Origin: an uncultured Bacteroidales bacterium
Lineage (GTDB): Bacteria > Bacteroidota > Bacteroidia > Bacteroidales > Paludibacteraceae
Direction: 5' to 3'
DNA length: 64,000 nucleotides
NCBI GenBank assembly: GCA_902800525.1
Contig: CADCEV010000005.1
Span: 62,001 to 126,000 of the forward strand
Shown here in pieces: positions 42,374-50,565 of the stretch; the first letter of the stretch is position 1; each line of letters starts with the position of its first letter. The notes beneath the pieces were generated by a model. The model made no database searches. It was not told the DNA's origin and saw nothing but the letters and a program-made list of their open reading frames with translations. Both the position numbers and the translations under genes were made by a program.

Positions 42374-43216
42374 TTAATTTTTATTTTTTAATATCTCAAT
42401 TTGGTACGCCAGACCGACACGGACTTGGTGGAAAGGATAATCCATGATACCGTATTGGTATTGCACAAAGGGTTCGAAGCCTTTGATACGTCCGGCGGCG
42501 CGGAACTTAATGACCATCGGTGCATCGCCGTACTTCTCCCAGCCGACATAGCCCCCCCACTCCGCCAGGAAGGAGCAATAAGGGTGATTCATTTTCGCTT
42601 GCAAGCCGTACATCACCGCATCGTTCTGGCGCGCGTTAGCCGTCTGCCAACATAGGAAACCGACCGAACCCGCAAAACGCAGTTCAAAATCCTTGATAGA
42701 AACAGACTTGCCGATGGAAGCATCGAAGAAATAGCCCGGACAATCATAGTGCCGCAAACGGGAGAACTGCTCGCCGCTGGCTGTTTTGACACCAACGCGG
42801 ATTGTCATTTGCGGGATATATTTCGCTTTATGAGGAGCGAACCACGAATGATGCAGAACCTGTATATCCGTGGAGAGATAGACATCTCCTGCTCCACTGC
42901 CGGTACCGTCTGCCTGACTATACCATTCATATACCGGCATCCAGACAGAGAGATTTGCCCAGCGCGTGAACAAAGGGACGTGCACGCGCGCGAACAAATC
43001 AGCCGTACGGCTCTTGTTATAGCCGAAATAGCCGTCAGCCGCCAGCTCCAAACGTAATTGCGAATAGGTCAGACCGTCCGACATCTCCGGCACAGGAAAA
43101 GCATTGGGACCAAAGAACGCCGGAGCTACACCGGTCGGTGTGAAAGCAGAGACGACCGTAGAGCATACCAAAAGGAAAGCGGACAAACTATATTTAAGCG
43201 CGGAAGGTAAAGACAT
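42374..43216 (-). CDS. Outer-membrane beta-barrel protein, 280 aa
   Basis: The signal peptide is MSLPSALKYSLSAFLLVCST plus VVSA. The mature part, LTYSQLRLELAADGYFGYNK, MPVYEWYSQADGTGSGAGDV and a terminal HQVRVGLAYQIEIL, has the alternating strand pattern of a small barrel. I do not recognise a named family. Its start overlaps the end of the GtrA gene by 23 bp and it ends 38 bp before the next barrel, so it is part of the same operon. Confidence 0.65.
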   Translation of the reverse strand: MSLPSALKYSLSAFLLVCSTVVSAFTPTGVAPAFFGPNAFPVPEMSDGLTYSQLRLELAADGYFGYNKSRTADLFARVHVPLFTRWANLSVWMPVYEWYSQADGTGSGAGDVYLSTDIQVLHHSWFAPHKAKYIPQMTIRVGVKTASGEQFSRLRHYDCPGYFFDASIGKSVSIKDFELRFAGSVGFLCWQTANARQNDAVMYGLQAKMNHPYCSFLAEWGGYVGWEKYGDAPMVIKFRAAGRIKGFEPFVQYQYGIMDYPFHQVRVGLAYQIEILKNKN

Positions 43217-43589
43217 AATTCATTGTAAAATTCCAAATAGTAACCACACCGATGGCGATGAGTTTACTGAGATAAAAATTCCATTTCAGCCTGCCGTGCA
43301 GAAGATAGATCACGAGGTTATTGATCCCTAATCCCACTACGGCGATGAGGAAGAATGAGAGGTACTCACGAGCGACTGCTTCGCTTTGGCTTTGAAAAGT
43401 CCAAAGCCGGTTCCAGATATAATTGTTGGTAGCGGCAGTAACGAAACCAAGGGAGTTGCTGATATATTTGTTCCACCGCAGTTTTTCCTTACAAAACCAC
43501 GTGATACCGAAGTCCACCACCATTCCGCTTGCGCCGACGATACCAAAGCGGATGAAACGCAGCACTATAGTCCAAAAGGCATTATTCAT
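43194..43589 (-). CDS. GtrA-family membrane protein
   Basis: A 131-aa protein with four hydrophobic helices and the GtrA signature FIRFGIVGASGMVVDFGITW near the N-terminus. GtrA proteins are thought to flip or hold polyprenyl-linked sugars for periplasmic glycosyltransferases. The upstream gene is exactly such an enzyme (GT39-like), overlapping by 8 bp, so the two likely work as a flippase-transferase pair. Confidence 0.9.
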   Translation of the reverse strand: MNNAFWTIVLRFIRFGIVGASGMVVDFGITWFCKEKLRWNKYISNSLGFVTAATNNYIWNRLWTFQSQSEAVAREYLSFFLIAVVGLGINNLVIYLLHGRLKWNFYLSKLIAIGVVTIWNFTMNYVFTFRA

Positions 43590-44886
43590 ACAAGTCCTCC
43601 TCGGTCAGATGGTCGGTCAGATAGACTTGTCCCTTGCGGCGCACACAAGCCGGTTTCCCAATCAGCGCACGCTCCAGATGCAGCAAGTCGAATTGGGTAT
43701 AGCGGTCATTCGCCGAACGGACTAACACCGCCTCGTCGTCATAATAAAAGCGGTACAACGAGGCATGTTGGAACGATCCGTCAAAGACGACCGGTCTGCC
43801 TTGTGCCTCTTCATGCAGGTGCGCATAAAAGGGCTGTTTGTTAGCTAAACCGGTTCGCGCAGGAAGGATATTGAGCATCAACACAAGCCGTGCGACCAGC
43901 ACCAAGCCCACACAGACGCCCAAAGCAATCCGGAGTCCTTTGCGATCCACGATCGGTTCGTCCATGAGCAAAAGGATTGCAGGAATAGAAGTGACCATCG
44001 TCCAATGCGGCTCTACATGCCCTCGGAAAGCGGAGAGGAAGAAAAAGAGCTGGAAACCCAAGATCGTTATGGCCAACGACCGGCGGTAAGGGTCTTCATT
44101 CCGCCATTGGCGCACGCTGACCCAGATCATCAGACCCCAAACAACCGGATTAAAGACCGCCCATTGGTTCGGGAAGAACTCTAACGAATAGAGCGGCTCA
44201 TAAGCCGTGGAGCGGGAAACGAGATGATAGGTGATGGACGGAAAATGATTAGCGTACTGCCACCATAGATGCGGGATCATCAGCGCCGCCGCCAGGCCCA
44301 CCGCCGTCCACGCCTTGCCGTCACGCAAGAGCCGCCAGTTACCTAACACCGCAAAACCGATCACCAGCACCGCCATGTATTTGCTATACATCATGCCCGC
44401 CATACTAAGCCCCAACAAAACCGCCATGGACCAGCTATGCTCATCGGTGAAACGGCGGTAAGCATAGTAGAAAAGGGAGGCAAAGAAAAGCAGAGGTGCG
44501 TCGGGAGTCGTCATAAACCCGTACGCACAAAACATAGGCAGAGAGGCGGAGAGGAGTATAAATTTGAGATTGGAGATTGGAGATTTGAGATTGATTGTTT
44601 TCCAAACGACATAGACCGTAGCCATATGCAATAAAACGGTGACAAGCCTGACACTCAGATTCTTGAGTATCAAGCTTGTAGCCGGTATGAGAGAGGCGCT
44701 GAGTGCTGTCATCAGTCCCACCATAGGCGGATGATCGAAATATCCCCAGGAAAGGAACTGACCATAGAGGCGGTAATAGGCTTCGTCCGCATGGATCTCG
44801 CAGCACATGGCGCATAGCAAATCCAACACCCCCCAGATCAGGAGCAGCACCCAAAATGGCTTACTATATGTCCTCTCAGCAATCAA
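43582..44886 (-). CDS. GT39/ArnT-like membrane glycosyltransferase
   Basis: A 434-aa polytopic membrane enzyme of the PMT_2 (GT-C) type, using a polyprenyl-phosphate sugar on the periplasmic side. The first periplasmic loop has the expected acidic motif [20 protein letters not shown] then [10 protein letters not shown]. The acceptor may be lipid A, O-antigen or protein; this cannot be told. It begins 4 bp inside the 3' end of dnaJ and overlaps GtrA by 8 bp. A repeat of TTTGAGATTGGAGA type (44563-44596) is read as [11 protein letters not shown] between two helices. Confidence 0.88.
   Translation of the reverse strand: MIAERTYSKPFWVLLLIWGVLDLLCAMCCEIHADEAYYRLYGQFLSWGYFDHPPMVGLMTALSASLIPATSLILKNLSVRLVTVLLHMATVYVVWKTINLKSPISNLKFILLSASLPMFCAYGFMTTPDAPLLFFASLFYYAYRRFTDEHSWSMAVLLGLSMAGMMYSKYMAVLVIGFAVLGNWRLLRDGKAWTAVGLAAALMIPHLWWQYANHFPSITYHLVSRSTAYEPLYSLEFFPNQWAVFNPVVWGLMIWVSVRQWRNEDPYRRSLAITILGFQLFFFLSAFRGHVEPHWTMVTSIPAILLLMDEPIVDRKGLRIALGVCVGLVLVARLVLMLNILPARTGLANKQPFYAHLHEEAQGRPVVFDGSFQHASLYRFYYDDEAVLVRSANDRYTQFDLLHLERALIGKPACVRRKGQVYLTDHLTEEDLYE
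44563..44596. repeat. TTGGAGATT-type repeat inside the GT39 gene
   Basis: Three units of AGATTGGAGATT/TGAGATT in a loop-coding part of the gene. The reading frame stays open and gives [11 protein letters not shown]. Confidence 0.65.
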
Positions 44887-46049
44887 AATCCGAACAGGTT
44901 TCTAAAGAAATTCTTCTTGTCCGCCGAGCCGGGCACAACGTTCGGGCTGTCTTGCAACTGCTCGATCAGTTTGCGTTCGTCCTTGCTCAGTTTCTCCGGG
45001 ATATAAACGCCCACGTTAATGAGCAGATCGCCTGTGCCGTAGTTCCTGCCGTATTGGTCGATACGCGGCAGACCTTTTCCTCGCATACGCAGCACTTTAC
45101 CCGGTTGCGTACCCGGAGTGATTGTGATCTTCACATCGCCCGTGAGAGTCGGGATCTGCACTTGTCCGCCCAAAACGGCTGTCGGCATATCCAACAGGAG
45201 GTTGTAGATCAGGTCGCTGTCCTGACGGACGAAATCCTTGTGCTCTTCCTCTTCGATGAGAACGAGCAGATCACCCGGCACTCCGCCTCGCGGCGCCGCA
45301 TTGCCTTTTCCTTGAACGGTCAACTGCATACCTCCTGCTACGCCGGCAGGGATAGTGATGGTGATGATCTCCTCATCGCGCACTACACCTTGACCGCCGC
45401 ATTTCGGACATTTGTTCTTGATGATCGTTCCTTCGCCGCCACAGGTTTCGCATTCAGCCTGTACTTGCATCATGCCGAATATACCACGTTGCTGACGGAT
45501 GACGCGTCCCGAGCCTTTACAGGTAGGACAAGTCTCCGTGCGCCCGTCGGCAGAGCCCGAACCGTTACAGTCCTTACACTGCACGAGTTTGCGCACTTTG
45601 ATCTTTTTCTCGCAGCCCGTAGCTATCTCCTCGAGGGTCAGATGCACTTTGACGCGCATGTCCGAACCTCTGCGGACACGCTGGCCGCCACGACCGCCGC
45701 GACCGCCCATGAACATCTCTCCTAAGTCGCCCAAATCGAAACCTGCGCCTTGGAAAATATCACCGAAATGGGAGAATATATCTTCCATCGACATACCGCC
45801 TCCGCTAAAGCCGCCTGCTCCGCCCATACCGGCAAAGCCGTATTGGTCATAACGCTGACGTTTTTGCGGATCCGAAAGCACTTCATAGGCCTCAGCAGCC
45901 TCTTTGAATTTCTCCTCGGCTTCCTTATCGCCCGGGTTCTTATCCGGGTGATACTGTATCGCTTTTTTGCGGTACGCCTTCTTTATTTCCTCAGCGGTAG
46001 CGGTCTTCGGGACCTCTAACACTTCATAATAATCTCTTTTATCTGCCAT
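44883..46049 (-). CDS. dnaJ: Chaperone DnaJ
   Basis: A 388-aa full-length DnaJ: J-domain with the HPD motif ([10 protein letters not shown]), Gly/Phe-rich region, and four zinc-binding CxxCxGxG motifs ([32 protein letters not shown]), then the C-terminal substrate domain. It stimulates DnaK and works with the GrpE encoded upstream. ATG 46049 ([12 protein letters not shown]) is the true start; the open frame to 46283 runs through a repeat. The GT39 gene begins in its last codons, an unusual link between a heat-shock chaperone and cell-envelope genes. Confidence 0.96.
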   Translation of the reverse strand: MADKRDYYEVLEVPKTATAEEIKKAYRKKAIQYHPDKNPGDKEAEEKFKEAAEAYEVLSDPQKRQRYDQYGFAGMGGAGGFSGGGMSMEDIFSHFGDIFQGAGFDLGDLGEMFMGGRGGRGGQRVRRGSDMRVKVHLTLEEIATGCEKKIKVRKLVQCKDCNGSGSADGRTETCPTCKGSGRVIRQQRGIFGMMQVQAECETCGGEGTIIKNKCPKCGGQGVVRDEEIITITIPAGVAGGMQLTVQGKGNAAPRGGVPGDLLVLIEEEEHKDFVRQDSDLIYNLLLDMPTAVLGGQVQIPTLTGDVKITITPGTQPGKVLRMRGKGLPRIDQYGRNYGTGDLLINVGVYIPEKLSKDERKLIEQLQDSPNVVPGSADKKNFFRNLFGF

Positions 46050-46213
46050 AAAACTATTTACGATTTTACGATTTACGATTTTACGATTTATTGACAAATA
46101 GCCGCTTCGCGGAATTGACGATTTATGGTGATGATCTACCTTTCTAGGCGGAAGCCGCTCTTCCCGTTCCGTCGGGAAGACGCTCCGCGTCATTCGTCCG
46201 ATCGTCAATTTCT
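46050..46213. other. grpE-dnaJ spacer with repeats and a hairpin
   Basis: Units of TTTACGATTTTACGA lie next to the dnaJ start (46056-46092), with a TTGACGATTTATGG variant beyond. The hairpin CTTCCCG-TTCCGT-CGGGAAG sits at about 46160-46181. No gene. Confidence 0.65.
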
Positions 46214-46792
46214 CTATTCTCCCACCACTACTTTGGCGAAACGGATCACTTTTTCGCCTAACTTGTAGCCTTTTTGCGTACAATCAATCACTTTGCCTTT
46301 CTTGTCCTCGCCGGCGGCAAAAGTAGTTACCGCCTCATGCTCGTCGGTATTGAAGTCTGCATCCTCGGTCTCGATGGCATGTACGTCCTGCTTGTCGAGG
46401 AAAGTGATAAACTTCTGCTGGATAAGTTTGATTCCTTCGCGCACAGCGTCGATGTCATTCGTTTTGTCCATCACCGCTATCGCGCGCTCAAAATCGTCCA
46501 CGAGCGGCAACATCTCTTTGAAGATCCGTTCGCCGGCTGTAGCCATCAGTTCCAGTTTCTCTTTGTTGGTACGACGGCGGTAGTTGTCGAACTCTGCCAT
46601 CATACGCAAGTTCTTGTCCTCCAGCTCCGCAATGCGTTCCTCCGCCTTTGCCAACTGCTCTTCCGCCGTGGGCTCTTGACTTGCCTGCTCTTCCGTTGCC
46701 TCGTTGGACTCATTGGACTCATTCACTTCATTCTGAGTCTCTTCGTTAAGCAGCTCTGCTGCCTCATTTTCTATCTTTTCTTCTTCTTTCAT
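46214..46792 (-). CDS. grpE: Nucleotide exchange factor GrpE
   Basis: A 192-aa GrpE: long acidic N-terminal tail (Glu/Asn-rich), coiled coil, and the conserved head [20 protein letters not shown] ... GVKLI-type helix ([20 protein letters not shown]) and C-terminal [12 protein letters not shown]. It drives ADP release from DnaK. It is first in the unit with dnaJ and has a clear promoter at 46873-46904. Confidence 0.95.
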   Translation of the reverse strand: MKEEEKIENEAAELLNEETQNEVNESNESNEATEEQASQEPTAEEQLAKAEERIAELEDKNLRMMAEFDNYRRRTNKEKLELMATAGERIFKEMLPLVDDFERAIAVMDKTNDIDAVREGIKLIQQKFITFLDKQDVHAIETEDADFNTDEHEAVTTFAAGEDKKGKVIDCTQKGYKLGEKVIRFAKVVVGE

Positions 46793-46872
46793 AGTGCATA
46801 ATTTTACAATTTGTGTATGTCAAAACCTATGCCATAGCGGGCAATTCTGCCATTTTGTCATACATTTGGGTG

Positions 46873-46904
46873 CAAAGGTACAACAAAAATTGCATATATG
46901 CAAA
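46873..46904 (-). promoter_or_regulatory. Promoter of grpE-dnaJ
   Basis: Minus-strand TTTGCA, 18 bp, TACCTTTG, with a leader of about 75 nt. No heat-shock operator such as CIRCE was recognised. Confidence 0.8.
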
Positions 46905-47018
46905 CATTCCGGCATTTTTTTTATAAAAAAAGCGATTTAGTGCGATTATTAGGATATAGGACGGCGGCTCAATGAGTTCCGGGGCGTGTTCTTTGTACTT
47001 TAATTGTTCCTTCGTACC

Positions 47019-47072
47019 TTATTTGTCCCTTTGTACATTGTAGATCTTGTCACCTCGGAGGATGATTTTGCA
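47019..47072 (-). pseudogene. Orphan C-terminal sorting-tail remnant
   Basis: The minus strand reads CKIILRGDKIYNVQRDK and a stop. This matches the tail of the giant surface proteins (compare LFIIRGDKTYTPSG and LILRGEKVYTLTG). No gene body precedes it: only AT-rich DNA and a plus-strand promoter. It looks like the last codons of a deleted surface-protein gene. A related palindromic sequence (GGCGGCTCAATGAGTTCCGG) lies just downstream at 46963-46982. Confidence 0.55.
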
Positions 47073-47098
47073 GTAAAATATTAAAAAGTTTTAAAATA

Positions 47099-47130
47099 TT
47101 TGCATATATCAGAAAAAAGTAGTACCTTTG
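47099..47130 (+). promoter_or_regulatory. Orphan plus-strand promoter
   Basis: TTTGCA, 18 bp, TACCTTTG: a full-consensus promoter with no gene of normal size downstream before the convergent ATPase gene. Confidence 0.72.
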
Positions 47131-47135
47131 CAGCG

Positions 47136-47290
47136 GATTTTGTGATTTTATGACAAAATTTTATGCCGAAAATGTGATTTTAAGGCGAATTTTCATGCCG
47201 AAAATGTGATAAAAACTATGCAACTGCTTGAAAGAAAGAGCGTAGCAAACACACGGGCGACTCATTACCTTGAGCCGCCCGTGTGATTTG
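47136..47290 (+). ncRNA. Candidate small RNA (about 150 nt)
   Basis: Transcription from the promoter at 47099-47130 would run about 150 nt to the strong hairpin 47250-47285. The transcript contains two copies of ATGCCGAAAATGTGAT (47163-47178, 47195-47210). Tiny frames of 19 and 22 codons (47152, 47218) are open but unsupported. The transcript is inferred from a promoter-hairpin layout only; it could also be a decayed gene leader. Confidence 0.4.
47250..47285. terminator. Strong bidirectional hairpin between candidate sRNA and ATPase gene
   Basis: Ten-bp perfect stem CACACGGGCG/CGCCCGTGTG with an inner CTCA/TGAG stem. It can end the minus-strand ATPase transcript and the plus-strand orphan transcript. 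Related, weaker forms are at 46963-46982 and 48687-48716. Confidence 0.75.
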
Positions 47291-47335
47291 TACTTGGTAC
47301 TTAGTCACTTGGTCATTTTACCAGGCCGTTACGGC

Positions 47336-48547
47336 TTATAACTTATTCATGCTCAGGAAATGACGCAAATGGATGTGTTTTATTCCTTCTACATCAGAAA
47401 TAGAATTGAGCGGATTCATTGAAATGACCATCTTCGGATAGTTGTTTTTGATAGCTTGCAGATTTCCAAACTCTCTCTTCTCGGTCTCTTCGTCAGCTAT
47501 CAAATAGGCTACTTGTATATATATGGTCTCTTCTCCTTTCTCTGCCACAAAATCAATCTCCGCATTTCGTAATTGCCCGACATGCACGGTATAACCAAGC
47601 CTCAGCAGATGCAGATACACGGCATTCTCAATCCGCTTCTCAATATCATTCGTTTGACGCGTACGAACAAGTTTATTGCGTATTCCCAAGTCCTCGAAAT
47701 AGTACTTATCATTGCTCTCTAACAGTTGTTTGCCATGAATGTCGTACCGCTGAACCCGATAGGTGAGATATGCATTGCAAAGGTATTTGAGGTAATTCTG
47801 AATAATAACCGAAGAAAGATTCTCTCCCTGCGAACGAAGGTATTTCATGATCGAGTTAGGAGAAACCAACTTGCCGATAGTGTCGCTCACAAAACGGCTG
47901 AGATTGATAAACGAGGTGACATTCCGAATCTGTTCGCGTTGCACAATATCTTTCAACACGACGGTATCATAAACGCTTTGGATATAGTTCTTTATCTGCT
48001 CCGTATGTTCCAGACCAATAAGCCGTAAATACGGCAGACCGCCCCACAGGAGGTATTTCTCCAAGGCTTCATCGCTGTCCTGCAACTGATGAAAATAGAG
48101 GAACTCGGTATAACTGAGCGCGTGAATAGGTATCTCAATATACCGCGCAGCCAGCAGTGTGGACAATTCGCTACTGAGCATTTTTGCATTGCTGCCGGTT
48201 ATTACCACATCCGTTTCTGGCTGTTTGATCCAACTCCGCAACGAACGCTCGAACCCTAAAATATCTTGTATCTCGTCTATGAGGATATAGTTGTGTTTGC
48301 CTTGCGCGATATGAGCGGATAGGTACGCGTTCAACTCCTCATGCGTGGTGATTGCATCAAACGCAGCATCTTCCTTGTCAATATAGATGATATTGGCATT
48401 AGGATCTGCTTGTTTCTCTTGCGCCAATAAACGCAGGCACATACTCTTTCCAACACGGCGTTGCCCCGTAAGAACGATGATGATTTGTTTGCCGAGCCAT
48501 TGAGTGATTGCTTGCGTGTAGTACTCTCTGTGTAATAGTTCTTCCAT
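47336..48547 (-). CDS. AAA ATPase with DUF4143 domain
   Basis: A 403-aa protein of the AAA_14/DUF4143 family. Walker A is GQRRVGKS, Walker B YILIDEIQDI, with sensor ITGSNAKML. The C-terminal DUF4143 part contains KYYFEDLGIRNKLV and the nuclease-like motif AEIDFVAEKGEETIYIQVAY. The family is very abundant in Bacteroidota, its role is unknown, and it is often found singly in accessory DNA. ATG 48547 is placed by the promoter at 48571-48602; the ATG at 48613 lies upstream of it. It has its own promoter and terminator. Confidence 0.9.
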   Translation of the reverse strand: MEELLHREYYTQAITQWLGKQIIIVLTGQRRVGKSMCLRLLAQEKQADPNANIIYIDKEDAAFDAITTHEELNAYLSAHIAQGKHNYILIDEIQDILGFERSLRSWIKQPETDVVITGSNAKMLSSELSTLLAARYIEIPIHALSYTEFLYFHQLQDSDEALEKYLLWGGLPYLRLIGLEHTEQIKNYIQSVYDTVVLKDIVQREQIRNVTSFINLSRFVSDTIGKLVSPNSIMKYLRSQGENLSSVIIQNYLKYLCNAYLTYRVQRYDIHGKQLLESNDKYYFEDLGIRNKLVRTRQTNDIEKRIENAVYLHLLRLGYTVHVGQLRNAEIDFVAEKGEETIYIQVAYLIADEETEKREFGNLQAIKNNYPKMVISMNPLNSISDVEGIKHIHLRHFLSMNKL

Positions 48548-48570
48548 AGTACTAATTTTAAAAATCGCTG

Positions 48571-48602
48571 CAAAGTTACAAATTTTATTTAATATATGCA
48601 AA
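48571..48602 (-). promoter_or_regulatory. Promoter of the DUF4143 ATPase gene
   Basis: Minus-strand TTTGCA, 18 bp, TAACTTTG, with a leader of about 20 nt. Confidence 0.78.
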
Positions 48603-48686
48603 TTATTTTGCAAAAATCTGAAGTATATTTAATATTTTATGTATTTTTGTCAAAAATATTAAGTATATTTACCATTAATACAATAA

Positions 48687-48716
48687 ACGGGCAACTCATT
48701 TATCGAGCCGCCTGTG
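48687..48716. repeat. Degenerate copy of the GAGCCGCC hairpin
   Basis: ACGGGCAACTCATTTATCGA followed by GCCGCCTGT: the same arrangement as 47250-47285, with decayed pairing. It lies downstream of the tail remnant at 48761-48799 on the minus strand. Confidence 0.55.
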
Positions 48717-48760
48717 TGCATCTTTTGCACTTTGTATATTGTACCTTGCCCCTTTGTACT

Positions 48761-48799
48761 TTATTTATCCTTCTCCCCGCGGAGGATGAAGAGGTGACT
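48761..48799 (-). pseudogene. Second orphan sorting-tail remnant
   Basis: The minus strand reads SHLFILRGEKDK and a stop, aligning with GQLFII-type tails, and is preceded in frame by KLRL. No gene body is found upstream. Together with the hairpin at 48687-48716 it repeats the layout of the remnant at 47019-47072. Confidence 0.5.
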
Positions 48800-48842
48800 T
48801 AACCGTAATTTAGTGCAAATTTGCACCAAATGCGGATAAATA

Positions 48843-48873
48843 TTTGCATAATTCAAACAAAATACTACCTTTG
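48843..48873 (+). promoter_or_regulatory. Second orphan plus-strand promoter
   Basis: TTTGCA, 17 bp, TACCTTTG. Downstream lie GTGTCGAAAAATGTG and a hairpin at 48976-49005, then the 3' end of a convergent gene. There is no coding region. Confidence 0.65.
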
Positions 48874-48975
48874 AAGCACATTTCTCAAAGTGTCGAAAAA
48901 TGTGCTGCAAAATTACGAAACACAAGGTTTTAGGCAGAAATGCAAAGTGATTTGAATTTTGTGCACCAAAACAAT

Positions 48976-49005
48976 GATGGAAGCACCATTACTGACACTT
49001 CCATC
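48976..49005. terminator. Hairpin downstream of the lipoprotein gene pair
   Basis: Stem GATGGAAG/CTTCCATC, 14-nt loop. It lies 27 bp beyond the stop of the 492-aa lipoprotein on the minus strand. The T-run is weak, so termination is less certain. Confidence 0.5.
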
Positions 49006-49031
49006 TTCTGTAGTTTATTTGGATCTATATA

Positions 49032-50510
49032 TCAATTCAGTCGTACCATGACGGAGATGACCTGGCCGGCGGTGGATTCGCCCGGTTTGAAGACGCGTGC
49101 TTTGCCTTTGTTCTCACCGGCTACATCTACCATGATAGTTAATTGTTTACCATTCATAGTGATAGCCGTCTTTTGGAAGGATTGGGTGCTTGGATCATAC
49201 TTGCCAAACGGTTTCTCCGTCACTATCTGTGCCTGGTAAGCATCGTATTCGCTCCAATCGATAACAACCTGTTCAGCTGCATCTTTTGATAAATCGCAGA
49301 TATAGAACGAGTGTTCATCGTTATTCATGATATAAGCGATATTATCGTAATAATCTCTTTCGTTATCCGGGTAGTAGTCCGGCAGATCCATGTGCGTGAC
49401 TTTTTTGCCTTTAGGGTCAAAGGTAAACTTCTTATTGTGGTCAAGCCATGATAGCGTTTCGGTTTTGCTAATAGGGCCGGCTACGGTCTCAATGTCCGGC
49501 AATTCTGCGAGCAATTCACCTACTTTGGCCTGAGCAACAGGCGATTCTTGCAAGTCCAAGGCATAGAAAGCAGTACCGTATCCGCGAATAACGGCAATGG
49601 CATATAGCGTACCATTGATGGAAGATACATACCAATTAGCCTCTTTATGCTCATCGCTTGTAATAGCAACAATGTCCAGCGTATTCGGGAAGAGCACTCC
49701 GGTCTTATACGTCCATCCCCATTCGCCTCCTCGATAGCCGATATCACCGCCTATGGCACCTCGGTTGTCCGGAAGAATAGATTCGAAATAGAGCGTGTTC
49801 TCATGCATCATACGTACGTTCAGGTAATCGCCTTCGTCTTTGAGTTGGTACACCATTTTGGCATCGCTATATTCGCTTATACAATACACCTCACCCTTCA
49901 TACTCTCCACAATGGTATAGATATCCGAAGGACGACGGTTTCCCGCCAGCGGATGTCCCTCAATATCGTATTCCAGATAAGGCAGAATATTGTAGTCCCA
50001 TTCAAACAGCGCACCGTCTTTGAGCCGGACAAGGAAATGTTTACTCATGAGCGGGTTGCATTTCTCTGCTAACATGCTTCGATAAGGTTCTTCTACTTGA
50101 TCGAGTTCCGGGTAATCATATCGGCAGTTATAGAGCCACAACCAATCATCTCCAATCGGATAGATATACTCCATCGCCAAGCGCATGTGAGCCTGAACCA
50201 TATCAATAATCTCGCCATTGCCACGACAATTGATGGTGTATGAGACTTCGACTAAAGTACCATCTTCCGAAACGGAATAGATGGGGTCTCTCATATCATA
50301 AACGGTGTCGCCTTCAGCAGCAGGAGCACGCCGTGGCGCATTTTGTGCATCAGAATTGATAGAAGCTAAGGCAAGCGCGTTAACTCCGTCCAAGTGCATA
50401 CGTTTGAACTCCAGTTCTTTGAGTTTTCCGCTCCCACCACCGCCCTGGCAGGAAGTCATGCCTATTGCAACCACTACGATCGCAAGGGCGTATAAGAAAT
50501 AACGTTTCAT
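49032..50510 (-). CDS. Lipoprotein, 492 aa, paralogue of its neighbour
   Basis: The signal peptide ends in the lipobox MTSC (Cys 21) followed by QGGGGSGK, so it is likely lipidated. The protein has repeated aromatic beta strands (DDWLWLYNCRYDYPEL, VSSINGTLYAIAVIRGYG) that suggest a propeller-like fold. I do not recognise a family. It ends ENKGKARVFKPGESTAGQVI then SVMVRLN, shared almost exactly with the gene upstream; the two arose by tandem duplication. It lacks the sorting tail of the giant proteins. Transcription may continue from the upstream copy. Confidence 0.68.
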   Translation of the reverse strand: MKRYFLYALAIVVVAIGMTSCQGGGGSGKLKELEFKRMHLDGVNALALASINSDAQNAPRRAPAAEGDTVYDMRDPIYSVSEDGTLVEVSYTINCRGNGEIIDMVQAHMRLAMEYIYPIGDDWLWLYNCRYDYPELDQVEEPYRSMLAEKCNPLMSKHFLVRLKDGALFEWDYNILPYLEYDIEGHPLAGNRRPSDIYTIVESMKGEVYCISEYSDAKMVYQLKDEGDYLNVRMMHENTLYFESILPDNRGAIGGDIGYRGGEWGWTYKTGVLFPNTLDIVAITSDEHKEANWYVSSINGTLYAIAVIRGYGTAFYALDLQESPVAQAKVGELLAELPDIETVAGPISKTETLSWLDHNKKFTFDPKGKKVTHMDLPDYYPDNERDYYDNIAYIMNNDEHSFYICDLSKDAAEQVVIDWSEYDAYQAQIVTEKPFGKYDPSTQSFQKTAITMNGKQLTIMVDVAGENKGKARVFKPGESTAGQVISVMVRLN

Positions 50511-50525
50511 AATATCTAATCTTTT

Positions 50526-50560
50526 CTCCCTTCCTTTCAGGGAAGGGTTGGGGTTAGGCT
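50526..50560. repeat. GC-rich CCCTTC...GGGTTAGG repeat
   Basis: CTCCCTTCCTTTCAGGGAAG then GGTTGGGGTTAGG. It lies between the two lipoprotein genes, same family as 1728-1762 and 61928-61960. Confidence 0.75.
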
Positions 50561-50565
50561 TATAT

